From: Nyssa sinensis | Lineage: Eukaryota > Streptophyta > Magnoliopsida > Cornales > Nyssaceae | Length of the DNA: 64,000 nucleotides | Reading direction: 5' to 3' | Assembly (NCBI GenBank): GCA_008638375.1 | Contig: CM018032.1 | Span: 32,738,751 to 32,802,750 of the forward strand | Shown here: piece after piece, positions 46,088 through 59,468 of the stretch | Position numbering within the stretch: the first letter of the stretch is position 1 | Layout of the letters: each line of letters begins with the position of its first letter | Notes under the pieces: model-generated | What the model was told of the DNA's origin: nothing | The model's database searches: none | What the model saw: the letters and a program-made list of their open reading frames with translations, nothing else | Translations under genes and position numbers: made by a program

Positions 46088-49045
46088 TGTCACGCCTCGA
46101 ATTTCTGCGAACCCGAGGCGCGAGTTAGCAGAAATTTAAAAGAAACCAATAAATGATAATTAAGTAAACTTAATTGAATCTCCCTTATTATTTCCTCAAG
46201 TTTTTCCCAAAATTTAAAATTAAACACTTGCTATTTAACATGACTAAAATTGTCTCCCAAGGTTTCTCAATTATCTCACCCGATAAATGTTCAAATTGGG
46301 TTAAGTCATATTCAAAGATAGCTCCCAAAAATAGTCTCAAAGTTTTTCTAAAAATACCTTGGAATGATGGCCCAAATGGGTCTCAAAATACCCTAAGGTA
46401 TAGTCCAAAAATAGTTCAAGAAGTCCACCTAAAATGGTCCAAGTATGTGGCCCAACATGGCTTAGAAAAGTGGCCAAAAGTAGCCCAATTTAGTGATTAA
46501 ACATAGCCATAAATAGTGACCAAACATTGTCTAAAAATTGGTCAAGTATGGCCCAAAATGGTGCCCCAAGATAGCTCAAAAGGTGTCCCAAAAATGGCTC
46601 GAAAAGGTGGCCGGAAGGTGGGTGTTAGATGGCTGTCAAGGCAGGTGCACATGGGCTGGACAGCAGGTAGCAGTAGGCAAGGCGCTGGGCGTGCAGGCAG
46701 GCAGGCAGGTAGCAGGTGCAGCATGCGTACGGGACGCACGGGGGCTGCGGTGCTTCTCTACATTTTTACTGTAGCGACAGAGAGCAGTTTTTCAGTTTTT
46801 CTGCAGAATTACTGTTCCGGCTGCAACCTAATTTTTCCTATTTCTACTTTTTTTCCAAGTTTTTCAAGCCCACTTTTCCCTCATTTTTAGCCCACTTTTT
46901 CAAGGTTTCTAAACCTTCATTTTGGGCATTTATTTCTTCCATTTGAATTGTGTTTTACACACTTATCTAATGCTTTATTTTTTTTAAAAAATAGACATAA
47001 CCTCCTTTGTTTTTTCAAGTGTTTACCCACCTAATTTTTCACAAGATCCTTATATATAAATAGGTAAACAACCTACCCTCACTCGGTGACCACAATTCAT
47101 CAAATTTAAACATGCATCCCTCTTTATCAACCTTTGAATCTAGTTATCTCAACATACATGAATACTATTCATTAAATAAAAACATCATATATATATATAT
47201 ATATATATCCTTTGGGTTTTAACCTATACATTACAAAATGGCCCAAGGCTTATTGTCCATTAATTGCCCAAGTTTAAATACAAATAAATTTGGGCTTATG
47301 CCCATACACACAAAAACATGACCCAAGGGCCAAATCTTCAACATGATCCATTTTTTCCCATCTTTTAAGACTTAAACAAGTCTCAAGTACCCGGGGCCTC
47401 ATCTGAAAAATGATATCCCACGAATGGGTCAGCTCAATAGCTAGTATAACATAATGCTAAGACTAGGAACAAGTTTAAGGGCGTGGCATATGCAAGTGTA
47501 CATTTTAAAAGCTATAATCCCATAATCCCCCAATGCCATGCAATGTCAATATGTATGACACACACATGCAACTCTATGCCACCCATGACTCGCTTCACGG
47601 TTCTTCCCCTATGGCATGCAAGTACCAATATATGTCTCGCTTCATGGTCCGGACCCTGTTTGGCTTGCGATGGCCAATTTTGGATTTTTCACCACAAGAT
47701 CTACACCCTCATAATGCTTAACACCACGTGCTCAACCCACACCATGTTTTCAAGGAATCACATTATGCCAAAATGCCATGATCTCATCATGCACCCCAAT
47801 GTGACAATTTATCAAACACATGGTGCCCTTTTTTAAGTTATGCATTTTATCCCATATAATTCATAACTTTGAAACTCCAAAACATCTTTCATACACCACA
47901 TGCCATAACTATACATATCAACACATATTCAAGCCACAATTTCACAATTCTACTAATTCACAAAGAACATAAGATTTTCATAAAGTACCAAGGCATAAAT
48001 CCTTCACATGGTCCAAATCACAAGGTGTGTCAACATGCACATAAGCCAATAATGAAACAACACAATCCTATCAATAGAACACACCTTAATCATAGCAACA
48101 ATTTATCAAACAACACCAAAAACACATATATCCTTAAACTACCAACTCTAGTCTTTTCAAAGGAACTACCTTCTAGGTGATTTCCTAACCTCAAATAAAC
48201 TTCCTAAATAGTCCATCAACATGAAAAAAAAAAAAACACAAGAAAACTTAAACCTATTGCTAGCTTAGCACTACATCACACCTAGATCAGTTTTTCTCAA
48301 ACTGCAAAAGCTGTGATCACTGGATGGCCAAACTATTTGGTGAAAATATAGGTCTCGATGAGAGAAACAACTTCTCAGAAGGAACCTCAGTGAAAATCTC
48401 ACTCGAAAAGCGTGTTTCGGAGGCTTGAAGCTTGAAGAACTAGGGCTTCTTTGTCTCTCTCTCTCTCTATGAATGTGAGTTGCTGTAAATACAGAATAAA
48501 TCTATATAAAATTGGATCTAATTGTTCTATTTATAGTGGAAGAGCAAAGGGCAAGTGACAAAATGACCATTTTGCCCTTAATGAGCTCGAGGACCCCGTT
48601 ACTCTACCACCCATCCCGAAACACCTCAATTTGATATTTTGTTTTAGCCAATGTTCATAAAATTATTTTAAATGAAAATTTTCAAAAAAAATAAATTTTC
48701 TCCTGTGGCCAGGTTTGGCCATTTCCACCCGGGTCACCTGGATGCCCTTTTGGTCCAATTTCTGAAACTATTTTCATTTTGGCTCAAATTTGTACAACAA
48801 GTATATTTCAATATTCTAAGCATATTACTCTTATATGACACACTCACATATACTTCTAAACATGTCTTATGGTGAAATAATGCATGTAAATGCTCTACCG
48901 ACAAAACCGTGCAAGAATAATGTCCTACTGGCAAAAACGAAAAAAATTTCCTCATTTTTCAGATCTCTACAATTATTAAGAGAATTTTCTTATAATAATC
49001 ATCATCACACTTAATTTCTCCACTTAATGGGGTCTGGATGTTACA
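46088..49045 (-). repeat. Solo LTR F, minus strand, separate family
   Basis: Left end TGTCACGCCTCG, right end GGATGTTACA; on the minus strand it reads TGTAACATCCAGACCCC to GAGGCGTGACA. The terminal bases resemble the other LTRs but the interior does not. A good TATA box (CTATAAATAG) is at 48528-48537, about 510 bases in. Flanks ATTAT and CATTT do not match, so there is no recognisable duplication. The part at 46190-46620 repeats phrases such as CCCAAAATAG; open frames across it are low-complexity. Confidence 0.7.
48528..48537 (-). promoter_or_regulatory. TATA box of LTR F
   Basis: CTATAAATAG on the minus strand. Transcription would start near 48498 and run leftward through the (GA)n tract (CT run at 48452-48468 on the plus strand). 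Confidence 0.55.
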
Positions 49046-49308
49046 CATTTTCTTGAGGTTTATGAAATTACACTACACTTTTATGTGACAAACTACACAA
49101 ACCTACCCTCCATACAACAATCGTCAATTAAATTATTATTTTTATTAAAATTTTATTTTACCCTTACATATTAGATTTATTTTCTTTATATTACCCTTCT
49201 ACTATTGAAACAACCATCATTTCTATCAATACCTTGGCTCTTTGATGTTTATAGGAAAACAATGATTGCATCAACTAGGCAAACCAATCGAGCATTGGAA
49301 ATACAATT

Positions 49309-49344
<36 letters not shown>

Positions 49345-49910
49345 CATTTACTTCACAAATCTCCTTTCAAATTCAAATTGTCTCACTTAAACCTCTCTAG
49401 TCAACACCTTAATAAGCATAATTCGTTCACATTTTTATCCTTTTTTATTTCCATCAAACTTATGCTAGCTTACCTAGAGAATAATACCACTGAAAGGACC
49501 TATATGAAATAGATGCATGAACCCTGACCTAGATGGGGTGAATAGGATGGAAAAATAAAAATTTATATTATCCAATATTTGTAACCCAACAATGATTAAC
49601 GTTATCACATTGATTATGTGAGAATTACGTTCTAATGCGTGCAATCAAAAATCATTGGCAAGTATTCATATAACTAATAAAGCAATAAAAGTAAAAAGAT
49701 GAACACACCAATTTTTGTTAACAAGGAAACCCCCCCATATCAATTAAATCTACTTTGGAAAACTCTGGCGCACTGACCAGACGATGAATCCACTAGAATA
49801 GTTTCAGTAATTCCATATGCGATAAAAACAACAACTTAGTCCCTCAAGCTTTGCTCATGTTCTGAATCGCCTTTAACTTGAATCCTAAAGCGCTTTTCAC
49901 GTAGACCTCC
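49046..49910. other. Unassigned repeat-like sequence with (TA)n tract
   Basis: AT-rich, with (TA)n at about 49309-49342. The phrase GACCTAGATGGGGTGAATAG near 49530 and the following 350 bases resemble dispersed plant repeats I cannot classify. No gene seen. Confidence 0.4.
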
Positions 49911-50544
49911 TGTCACGACCCGAAACCCACTCTAGGCAGATTAGGGGACCGTAATCATGGGATTCGTTCAAATAACAATTTGTTCCTTTAATACATCATA
50001 TCATATTCAATCATTGCAGTGAAAGCAAATACACGTGCTACTATACTCTTTACAGTATTTAGAATTACCTTGAATTTTTTTTTTTTTTTGAAATATACAT
50101 CACATTCACACATGCACTTCAACTACTCTACCAGTAAGTCCCATACCTCATGCACTTCTGATCATGTACTTCAGAACACTTCACGTTAATGCGGATCCCA
50201 TACCCCGCCTGCAGATCATGTACTTTAGAGCACTTACTTCATATTAATGCGGGTCTCATACCGCATATTCAAATCATGTACTTCAAAACATTTCCTTCAT
50301 GCTGATGCAGGTCCCATACCCCGCCTTTAGATCATGTACTTCAGAACACATACTTCATGTCAATGCAGGTCCCATACCCCACCTTCAGAACACCTACAAA
50401 TATGTTGGGTGTGAGCTTAACTAACCTTGTGAGTAATTCCAGTACTTTGTCATGGGTTTTCAACTGGTAGTGTGTTAGTTATAAGAGAGTTTATAAAAAT
50501 AATTACTACTTATTGCTTGTATACTTCAGAAACAGAATATGTGT
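49911..50544 (-). repeat. LTR fragment G, minus strand
   Basis: Starts TGTCACGACCCGAAACCCAC, a reversed LTR end. About 500 bases in, TGAGTAATTCC and CATGGGTTTTCAACTGG are the reverse complement of the late-acceptor zone of S2. The rest of the LTR is cut off by C1 at 50545. Confidence 0.7.
50155..50395 (-). repeat. 54-58 bp tandem repeat in fragment G
   Basis: About four copies of ATCATGTACTTCAGAACA plus ATGCGGGTCCCATACC, starting near 50161, 50215, 50273 and 50331. Confidence 0.8.
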
Positions 50545-51204
50545 TGTAACACCCCGATCCTGTATAATTAATAATTAAATATTAATTATTAATTAATACC
50601 GGCTTAGGGAATAATTAAGGAAATTAACCTTAATCTCCCGGTGGTCACACTAGACCGATAAAACAATTAAAACATGTCCGAGAATAGGGTATAATACCCG
50701 AACCTAATTACCAATTAATTAGGTGAAATAATGTCAATTTAACACTGACGGAATTCGAATTAATTAGCCACGGAAATTGTAACACCCCGACTCTGTATAA
50801 TTAATAATTAAATAATTAAATAATTAATTATTAATTAATACCGGCTCAGAGAATAATCAAGGGAATTAACCTTAATCTCCCGGTGGTCACACTAGACCAA
50901 TGGAATGATTAAACATGTTCGAGAATAGGGTACAATACCCGAACCTAATTATTATTTAATTAGGTGAAATAATGTCAATTTAACACTGACGGAACCCGAA
51001 TTAGTTAACCATGGAAATCCCGAATGACTAATAAATGACACGGAACCTCTGACACTGTAGATAACTGAAATATGAAACTCTCGGAACAAACCGCATCGAA
51101 AAAGGAGTTACAGAATGAAAGTTATGAGGCAAACATCAGAAACTGAATTAATGCGCAGCCAAACAGGGCCTTGGCCCAAAATGGTGAAAAATGGCCAAAT
51201 TGGT

Positions 51205-51281
51205 GGTCAAGGGGAATTGAACCCTTGACCTATGGAAGGAATGAATCTCACCCAAAAACTTAACCAAGTGGCCATCCAGCA
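51205..51281 (-). other. tRNA-like module, antisense in LTR C2
   Basis: On the minus strand: GCTGGATGGCCACTTGGTTA (A box-like), then GGTCAAGGGTTCAATTCC (B box-like; consensus GGTTCRANTCC). The T-arm part folds as GTCAAGGG and CCCTTGAC around TTCAATTC. Length 77 nt. Confidence 0.5.
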
Positions 51282-53639
51282 CCTTTGTGCATTTATATAC
51301 AACTTAATTGTATATATCCCTGAATTAACCAAGCCCCACCTCAAATTGGACCAATGAGAGCACATGCAAACCCCATATGATTGGTTTGCATCAGCCCACC
51401 TCAGCCCTAGGGTCCCACTGATTCTCTGATGTATACATCTAGAGATGTATATGTATAGGTATGTGTGATATTATATATATGGATATATATATATATAGAT
51501 TACATACAAAAGACTAATATCAGCTAGTAAAAGAGGAGAAAACAGATCTGTTGGGGATGAGAGACCAAGGGAGAGAGAGAGAAAATCCTTGTGAGGTCTT
51601 GCATGTGTAGGATCAAGCATGGTGTGTGCATGTGAAGGATGATGTGTCTTCATGAGATGCACAAGAAGGGAAGGGAACTGAGGCTACGGAGGTGCCAAAG
51701 GACACAAACGAGCCATGGAAAAAGGGTCAACCACTGTTTAAAAGGTAAACCCAAAAACTGCTAAAAATTTCTGTTTGAATTACTGGTATTGTTTTGATGA
51801 AATTAGATCCATGCAAACTGTATATACAAGTTACTGTGAGGCTTAGAACTGTTCTAGAACAACTGAGAAGGGTCGGAATAGCCTAGAACCCCAACCCGTG
51901 AGTGAAACCGCCATGGATAGAGCTTCCCTGTAGCAGGTCTAATTCGACCTCCCTAAAACCGAGTTCTGATGGTCTAGAACTAATCTAGACACTGAGAGGG
52001 TCCCAATTACACAAACCCGCGACCCTAGATCACTGATTTAAACCCCCAAACCGTGAGTTGCAGTCACGGGTTTGACACCCAACACCCCTGAAATCGTGAC
52101 CAAACTGAGATATGATGACGGGGAATGAAATTCCATGACCTGTAGGTCACAACGCAACAAACCCCGTGAGGTTTGGACCAAAAATGGACGCCCTAGAACC
52201 AGTTGCAGGTCTGCGCAATAATGGAGTGGACCGAGCTCCACCCGTAGACTCGAGGCACCAAACCGATGCCAAAATGTTGGCTTCACTTCCAGAGACCGGT
52301 TGGGATCAAAACAGGTTGAAAAACGTGCTTGAAATAGCACGAAATTGGAAGAAGAAATCTGCAGAAACTAGGGCAACCGAGGGTAATTTGATGAAGAAGA
52401 CGACCGAGTTGACTCGCTGCCTTGAGCCGAGTCAACCGGGCCAACTCGGACACGTGTTGAGCGAAGAAGGATGCCACCGAATTAATTGGAACGGCACCGT
52501 TTGGCTAACTGATGTGTTTTAAAAAATTAAATTCGGACCGTTTGGCAACACGGTTAATAAATTCGAAAATTTGGGAATTTGGTTTGGGCATAACCTGAAT
52601 ACGGATAAGAGAGAAATTGGGGTTAACAGGGATATGCTATCCCGGTTTTCTGAGGGACCCTGAACCGGTTGGCTTCTTTGAATTCTGGACCGGCTCAACT
52701 GATGAACCCTTGAACCCTTGGGTTTGAACCCCTAAATTATGAAATTATATTTTGAACCCAAATGATTTCTGAAATTACGGATCAACCCCCAACATTTCTG
52801 AAAATTACACAGTGGCCCAGACTTTGGAAAATTTCTTCATTTAAGCCCTCAATAAATTAATTAAATAATAAAATAATTATTTAATTATTTTATTAAAAAG
52901 GTAAAATTACAATTTTACCCCTGGACATTAAATATGTCAAACGGAGTCCAAATAAATTAAATAAATAGTGTATTTTCACTATTTCAAATATTCTGGACTC
53001 AATGGTACGGTCCGATTTTGGAAATACAGTCCTGAAAAATACAGACACGTAGGTGTAAATTACTGTATTGCCCCTGATGGCACCCAGACCCAAATAAAAA
53101 TATCAGACAGTCTATTTTGACTGTCTCGGGCATTCTGAACTCAACGGTGAGGTCCGTTTAATGAACTGAGGTCCCGAAAAATACAGACACGTAAAGTGTA
53201 AATGACCGAATTGCCCTTAATGATACCCAGGGCCGATTAAACATAACAGATAGTCCAATTTCACTATGTTAGGCGCTCTGGACCCAATGGCGAGGTCCAT
53301 TTTATGAACTGACGTGCCGAAAAATATGACACATGAAATTACCAAATTACCCCTGATACCGTACGAGACCTAAACAAAGTCCGATTGGGACGAAACTGAT
53401 AACGGTAGGAGCCCAGACACTGGTGAGACTGTATACTTGATTAAATGACGAATCGGGGTCAGAATTACACAAAACGTAAAATGACCAAAATACCCCTGAG
53501 CACTATAAGTGCAAAGTAGAGGTCGAATAAAGGTCAAACTGATCTGATAAATTATCATAGGGATAATTATGAACACTGAAGGGCTAAATAAGACTCCGAG
53601 ACAGTCAACGCGTAAAACGAGAAATGACCGATGTGTCCC

Positions 53640-54085
53640 GACGATCTAAAGCAGATACCAAATGAAGTCCAAGGGACTTACAAATTTATACATGAGATAT
53701 ATGGGACGTTCTGAGGACCATGGTAGGGTCCGGGGCAAAAATGACAAAATTACCATTTTGCCCCTAAGACTAAATAAGTACCCAACTGATACCGATTAAA
53801 GTCTAAAAGACTTAAAACTTCATATATACGATATATGGGATATTCTGAGGACCATAACAGGGTCCGGGATAAGAATGGCAAAATTACCATTTTGCCCCTA
53901 TGGTTAAAATGAGAACCTAACTGATACCGATTGGAGTCCAAAGGACGTAAAACTTTGTACTTAAGATATAAAGACTATTCCGAAGACCACGACAGGGTCT
54001 GGGACAAGAATGGTAAAATTACCATCTTTCCCCTAAGGTTGAATGAGTGCCTGACTGATAACAATTGAAGTCTAGATGACTTAGG
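53640..54085 (+). repeat. Diverged tandem repeats of about 135 bp (C2)
   Basis: ACCATTTTGCCCCTA recurs near 53749, 53887 and 54019 with surrounding GAGGACCA, AGGGTCCGGG and ACTGATACCGATT. The copies in C1 lie at about 58775-59215 and in C3 at about 62870-63170. Shorter, older relatives of the unit (GGTGAGGTCCGTTT, CCCGAAAAATAC) occur upstream. Confidence 0.75.
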
Positions 54086-54261
54086 ATATAATCCTAATAA
54101 CTGCTAAGCCTAATTAAAGAATGAAATAGCCTCGGGTGAGACCCAATGGAAGGGCGATAGGCTACTAGGCTATCTTAGGTAATCCGATAGATACCTAAGA
54201 TGACGAATGAGACCTGAATGGATGAGTTCTGATCTGTCTGTGATTGATGATTATTATTCAG

Positions 54262-54333
54262 GATATACATGGAGATGCCTGACGTACCTGGAGGTTATCG
54301 GATTATTTATGCAAGGAAATAAGCGTAAAGTTT
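54262..54333 (+). other. Putative LTR leader microexon (C2)
   Basis: GATTATTATTCAG, then 72 nt starting GATATACATGGAGATGCC and ending AAAGTTT, then GTGAGTAAC. Confidence 0.45.
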
Positions 54334-54714
54334 GTGAGTAACTTCTGACACTGTTTTGATACTGTCCCTTGATTTACTGATCTGTTTTGAATGCAATTAT
54401 TTAAGTGCAATTATTTAAATGTATGCTTTTCGTACTATATCACTTATGACATGGTTTTAGTCTTTTTAAATAATTGACTATATTCCTGATCCCTGTGCTA
54501 GCATTCCGTACTGTTTTGCCCGTTTTGAACTGTTGAGATAAAATGGATGTATTGAACCACTATTTCCGAAACGATTAAATGAACTATGTGATATAGGCAA
54601 AGAACAACATTTTGTTGTATCGTACCGCTTTGTATAGTATACTGTCTGAATGCTATATTGTTTAAATGTATGTACTTAATGTACGCCCTTTGTATCACAT
54701 TCCACGTGATGTGC

Positions 54715-55440
54715 TTGTATCCTTCGAATTAGGAATTCCGTTCAGTTCGGTTATGTGCTGTCCGTTAATGATATGTCTGCCTCGATTGACATGTTCCGTC
54801 TGGTTCTGACATGTTCCGTCCGTTAATGATGTTAAGTCCGCCTTGATTGATATATGGTCCAGTTCCATTATGATCTATCCGTTGATGATATGTCTTTGCT
54901 TTGACTAATGTTTTGTTCTGTTCGATTCTGTTATGTTCCGTTCATTGATAATGTGTCTGCCTTGATTGATATATGGTCCAGTTCCGTTGTGTATTGTCCG
55001 TTGATGATACGTCTGTCTTGATTGAAACATTGTTCAGTCAAGTTATGATTAGTTCCGATAGTGATGTGTCCCTGACTTGATTGTTATATTGTTTCTACCC
55101 AGTTCCGTTATGTTGTGTCCTGCTCATGATTTGCCTGTGTCTTGATTTGTGTATTGTTTCCGTTTAGTTCCGTTATAATTTTATCCGTTCGCGATATGCC
55201 TTTGCTTGACTGATGTATTGTTACCGTTCGATTCCGTTATATTCTGTCCGTTAATGTTATGTCTGCCTCGATTGATATGTTCCGTCCGGTTCTGACATGT
55301 TCCGTCCGTTGATGATCTGCCTGTCTTGATTGATATATGGTCCAGTTCCGTTATGATTCGTTCCGTTAATGAAGAGTCTGTGCCTTGACCGATATATTAG
55401 CAATAGTTATTGTTTTGACCGATTGGTTATGTCATGTTCC
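54715..55440 (+). repeat. Irregular tandem repeats around GTTCCGTYCGTTGATGAT (C2)
   Basis: Many diverged copies of phrases such as TTCCGTTATG, TGATATGTCTGCC and TTGATTGATATATGGTCC. C1 keeps the start of the same array at 59870-60024, and C3 has a regular 55-bp version. Confidence 0.7.
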
Positions 55441-56324
55441 GATCCGTTTGTATTGTCTGTTCGATTCTGTTTTATTGTACTAGACTGCTTATGAAATGGA
55501 TTTATAAAAATAGTTATTTTTGTAATGACTAAATTATCCATGTGCCTTGGAAGCACAAAACTGGTTTTGAAACCCATGATAGGGAATCTGTGTTACTCAC
55601 TGGGCTTATTTAAGCTCACCCCATTATTCTGACATTTTTCAGGAATTACCTCCAATGGATTAGAAGGTACTATGACATGACGTGAATAGGCCAAGTGGCA
55701 TCTCAAGTAAGGATCTGACGGCACTGAATTGTAGAGACTGGTTTATTATAGATTGAACCTGGTTATTCCGGTGAGTGGTATGTTATGACTGACTTGACTG
55801 ATATATACTAGATAGACATGGCTCATGGAACTAAATGGTACTCTAGAGATATTAGATCTGCTATGTTGTTATATGCTTGATTTTAGATTTGCTCTGAGAT
55901 TAGAATTGTTGACTGACTGGATTTAGTCTTGCTCTGTGATACATATTCTTATGATGGATAAGTGAGTTGCATTCCCGTGACACAAAGAAAAAGTTTTAAA
56001 TTCCGCTGCATTTGACCCTACAGTTGGAGTGCAATTTGTCGGAAAGTTCAGAATTTGCCTTTGGTTGGTCGCGTCGCGACCGACTGGCAGTCACGTCCTC
56101 GACATCCGCGTAGGGTGGGGTTCGGGATGTGACAGAAATCCCGAATGACTAACAAATGACACGGAACCTCTGACACTGTAGATAACTGAATATGAAACTC
56201 TCGGAACAAACCGCATCGAAAAAGGAGTTACGGAATGAAAGTTATGAGGCAAACATCAGAAACTGAATTAATGCGCAGCCAAACAGGGCCTTAGCCCAAA
56301 ATGTGGAAAAATGGCCAAATTGGT

Positions 56325-56401
56325 GGTCAAGGGGAATTGAACCCTTGACCTATGGAGGGAAATAATTTTATCCAAAAAACTTATCAGTTGGGCTACCCAG
56401 A
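56325..56401 (-). other. tRNA-like module, antisense in LTR C1
   Basis: Counterpart of 51205-51281: TAGCCCAACTGATAAG and GGTCAAGGGTTCAATTCC on the minus strand. The D-arm half has diverged while the T-arm half is unchanged. Confidence 0.45.
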
Positions 56402-59396
56402 CCTTTGTGCCTATATATACAACTTAATTGTATATATCTCTGAATTGCCCCAAGCCCCACCTCAAATTGGACCAATGAGGTTGCATGCAAACCCCACATG
56501 ATTGCCCCCTCAGCCCACCTCAGCCCTAAGATCCCACTGTTCTCTGATGTATATACATCTATATACATATAAGAGAGGTATATATATAGAATATGTAATA
56601 ATATATGTATATATATATATATGTTACATGTTGCTTGGGGGCTAGCCAGAAAATTGCCTGAATGTGTGTGATAGTGTACGGACAGACCTGCACCAAAAGA
56701 GAGAGTGGGTTAGGAAGAGGTGAGGCCTTGCATGTGCATGCAAAGTGTGTGTCCATGGTGTGTACATTCATGGAGATGCACCAAAGGGGACTGAGGAGCC
56801 GAGCAGCACCGTGTGACTGACTGAGGCACCACCAAGGTGCCTGAACCAAGCCATCAGGAAGGCTACTGCTTGAGAGGTAAATACCTCAAAACTGCTAAAT
56901 TGCTAAATTTTTCTATTTGGGTTATTGGTATTTCTCTAATGGTTTTTAAATCATATGGACTGCGTAAATCAGTTACTGTGAGACCTTAGCATTATTATGA
57001 ATCAATTGGGAGAGTCGAATAGGGCTGAAACCCAAAAAACTATAACAAAACCGCCATTAACGACCTTGAGTAGCAGGTCTGAAATGACCTCAACCGAACT
57101 GATTTTCAATGGTCTAGAACTAATCTAGACACGAAGGGGGTTTAAAATATCGCCTTACGCGACCCAAAACCACACTGGAAGGCCCTCGAAGCGAAACCTA
57201 TGGGTCTCGGCCATGGAACCAAAAATCTGAAATAGGCCCTTAAACTGAAATTTCTAAATGGGATATTGATCCCCAAGGACACACGGTCACAACGAGCCAA
57301 GCCACGTGAGGTTTGGTGGAGAAATGAGGCCACGCGACCGAGCTGAAACCCCCCCATGATAATCGGTTAAACAGAGCTCCACCCGTAATTTCGACGCACA
57401 AAATCGATGCCAAGTTGTTGGTCTAACATGTGGGAATGGTTTGGAACCAAAAACAGCAAAAATATGTACCTCAAATATCACGAAAATGAGAAAATATGAA
57501 ATCGGGAACTAGGCAAAACTGGGGGAGAAGATGAAGAAGACGGAGTCGACTCGTCCAACTCGCATGGGCAGACCGTGTCGACTCGGACACGTGTCGACGC
57601 ATGAACGTGCCACCGAAAAAATGAAGCTACGCCGTTTTGTGTTAAAGGTTTTAAATTAAAACCTGAATTCGGCCTGTTTGGCAACACAGTTAATAAATCC
57701 GAAATTAGAAAATTTGATTTGGGCTTAGCCCTAAACACGGATAAGGGGCAAATTGGGGTTACCAGGGATATCTTATCCCGATTTTCTGAAGGCAACTAGA
57801 CCGTTTGGTTCACAATGATTTGGACCGGTTCACTTGGTGAACCCTTGAACCCTTGGGTTTGAAGCCCTAAATTATGAAATTTATATTTTGAACCCCAAAC
57901 ACTTCCTGAAATTACGAATTTGTCCCCACTGTTTTAAAAAATTACACAGTGGCCCAGATTTTGGATAAAATATACATTTAAGCCCCTGGTAATTAATTAA
58001 ATAATAAAATAATTATTTAATTATTTTATTAAATAGGTAAAATTACAATTTTGCCCCGGACATTAAATATGTCAAACGGAGTCCAAATAAATTAAATGAA
58101 CAGTGTATTTTCACTATTTTAAGCATTCTGGACTCAATGGTACAGTCCGATTTTGGAAATACAGTCCCGAAAAATACAGACCCGTAAGTGATAAATGACC
58201 GAACTGCCCCTGATGGTACCCAGACCCAAATAAAAATATCAGATAGCCTATTTTGACTATCTCGGGCATTCTAAACTCAACGGTGAGGTCCGTTTAACGA
58301 ACTGAAGTCTCGAAAAATACAGACACATAAAGTGTAAATGACCGAATTGCCCTTAATGATACCCAGGGCCGATTAAACATAACAGACAGTCCAATTTCAC
58401 TATGTTGGACGCTCTGGACCCAATGGTGAGGTCCATTTTATGAACTGACGTGCCGAAAAATACGACACATGAAATTACCAAATTACCCCTGATGCCGTAC
58501 GAGACCTAAACAAAGTCCGATTGGGACGAAACTGATACCGGTAGGAGCCCAGACACTGGTGAGACTGCATACTTGATTAGGTGACGAATCGGGGTCAGAA
58601 TTACACAAAACGTAAAATGACCAAAATACCCCTGAGCACTGTAAGTGCAAAGTAGAGGTCGAATAAAGGTCAAACTGATCTGATAAATTATCATAGGGAT
58701 AATTATGAACACAGAAGGGCTAAAAAAGACTCCGAGACAGTCAACCCGTAAAACGAGAAATGACCGATGTGTCCCGACGATCTAAAGCAGATACCAAATG
58801 AAGTTCAAGGGACTTACAATTTATACATGAGATATATGGGACGTTCTGAGGACCATGATAGGGTCCGGGGCAAAAATGACAAAATTACCATTTTGCCCCT
58901 AAGACTAAATAAGTACCCAACTGATACCGATTAAAGTCTAAAAGACTTAAAACTTCATATATACGATATATGGGATATTCTGAGGACCATAACAGGGTCC
59001 GGGATAAGAATGGCAAAATTACCATTTTGCCCCTATGGTTAAAATGAGAACCTAACTGATACCGATTGGAGTCCAAAGGACGTAAAACTTTGTACTTAAG
59101 ATATAAAGACTATTCCGAAGACCACGATAGGGTCCGGGACAAGAATGGTAAAATTACCATTTTGCCCCTAAGGTTGAATGAGTGCCTGACTGATAACAAT
59201 TGAAGTCTAAATGACTTAGGATATAATCCTAATAACTGCTAAGCCTAATTAAAGAATGAAATAGCCTCGGGTGAGACCCAATGGAAGGGCGATAGGCTAC
59301 TAGGCTATCTTAGGTAATCCGATAGACACCTAAGATGACGAATGAGACCTGAATGGATGAGTTCTGATCTGTCTGTGATTGATGATTATTATTCAG

Positions 59397-59468
59397 GATA
59401 TACATGGAGATGCCTGACGTACCTGGAGGTTATCGGATTATTTATGCAAGGAAATAAGCGTAAAGTTT
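59397..59468 (+). other. Putative LTR leader microexon (C1)
   Basis: 72 nt between TTATTATTCAG and GTGAGTAAC, as in C2. Confidence 0.42.

Larger units (their letters stand above)
50778..56134 (+). repeat. Giant solo LTR C2 (5357 bp)
   Basis: Starts TGTAACACCCCGACTC, ends GGGATGTGACA, with perfect GAAAT duplications (50773-50777, 56135-56139). No internal region. Features in order: AT-rich inverted motif near the start, tRNA-like module 51205-51281, (TA)n 51470-51500, putative first donor AAAAG-GTAAACC near 51747, 135-bp repeats 53640-54085, microexon 54262-54333, late acceptor TTTCAG 55637-55642. At over 5 kb it is long even for plant gypsy LTRs. Confidence 0.93.

Noticed and set aside
46174..46946. 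Cluster of frames of 65 to 124 codons
   Set aside because: Inside LTR F, with repeated low-complexity phrases, frames on both strands, and no recognisable domain.
47483..48180. Frames of 103 and 117 codons
   Set aside because: Antisense to LTR F, compositionally odd (His/Met/Thr-rich), no similarity recognised.
52038..52522. Frames of 100 and 118 codons on opposite strands
   Set aside because: Both lie in LTR C2 and overlap each other; the equivalent parts of C1 and C3 do not keep them open.
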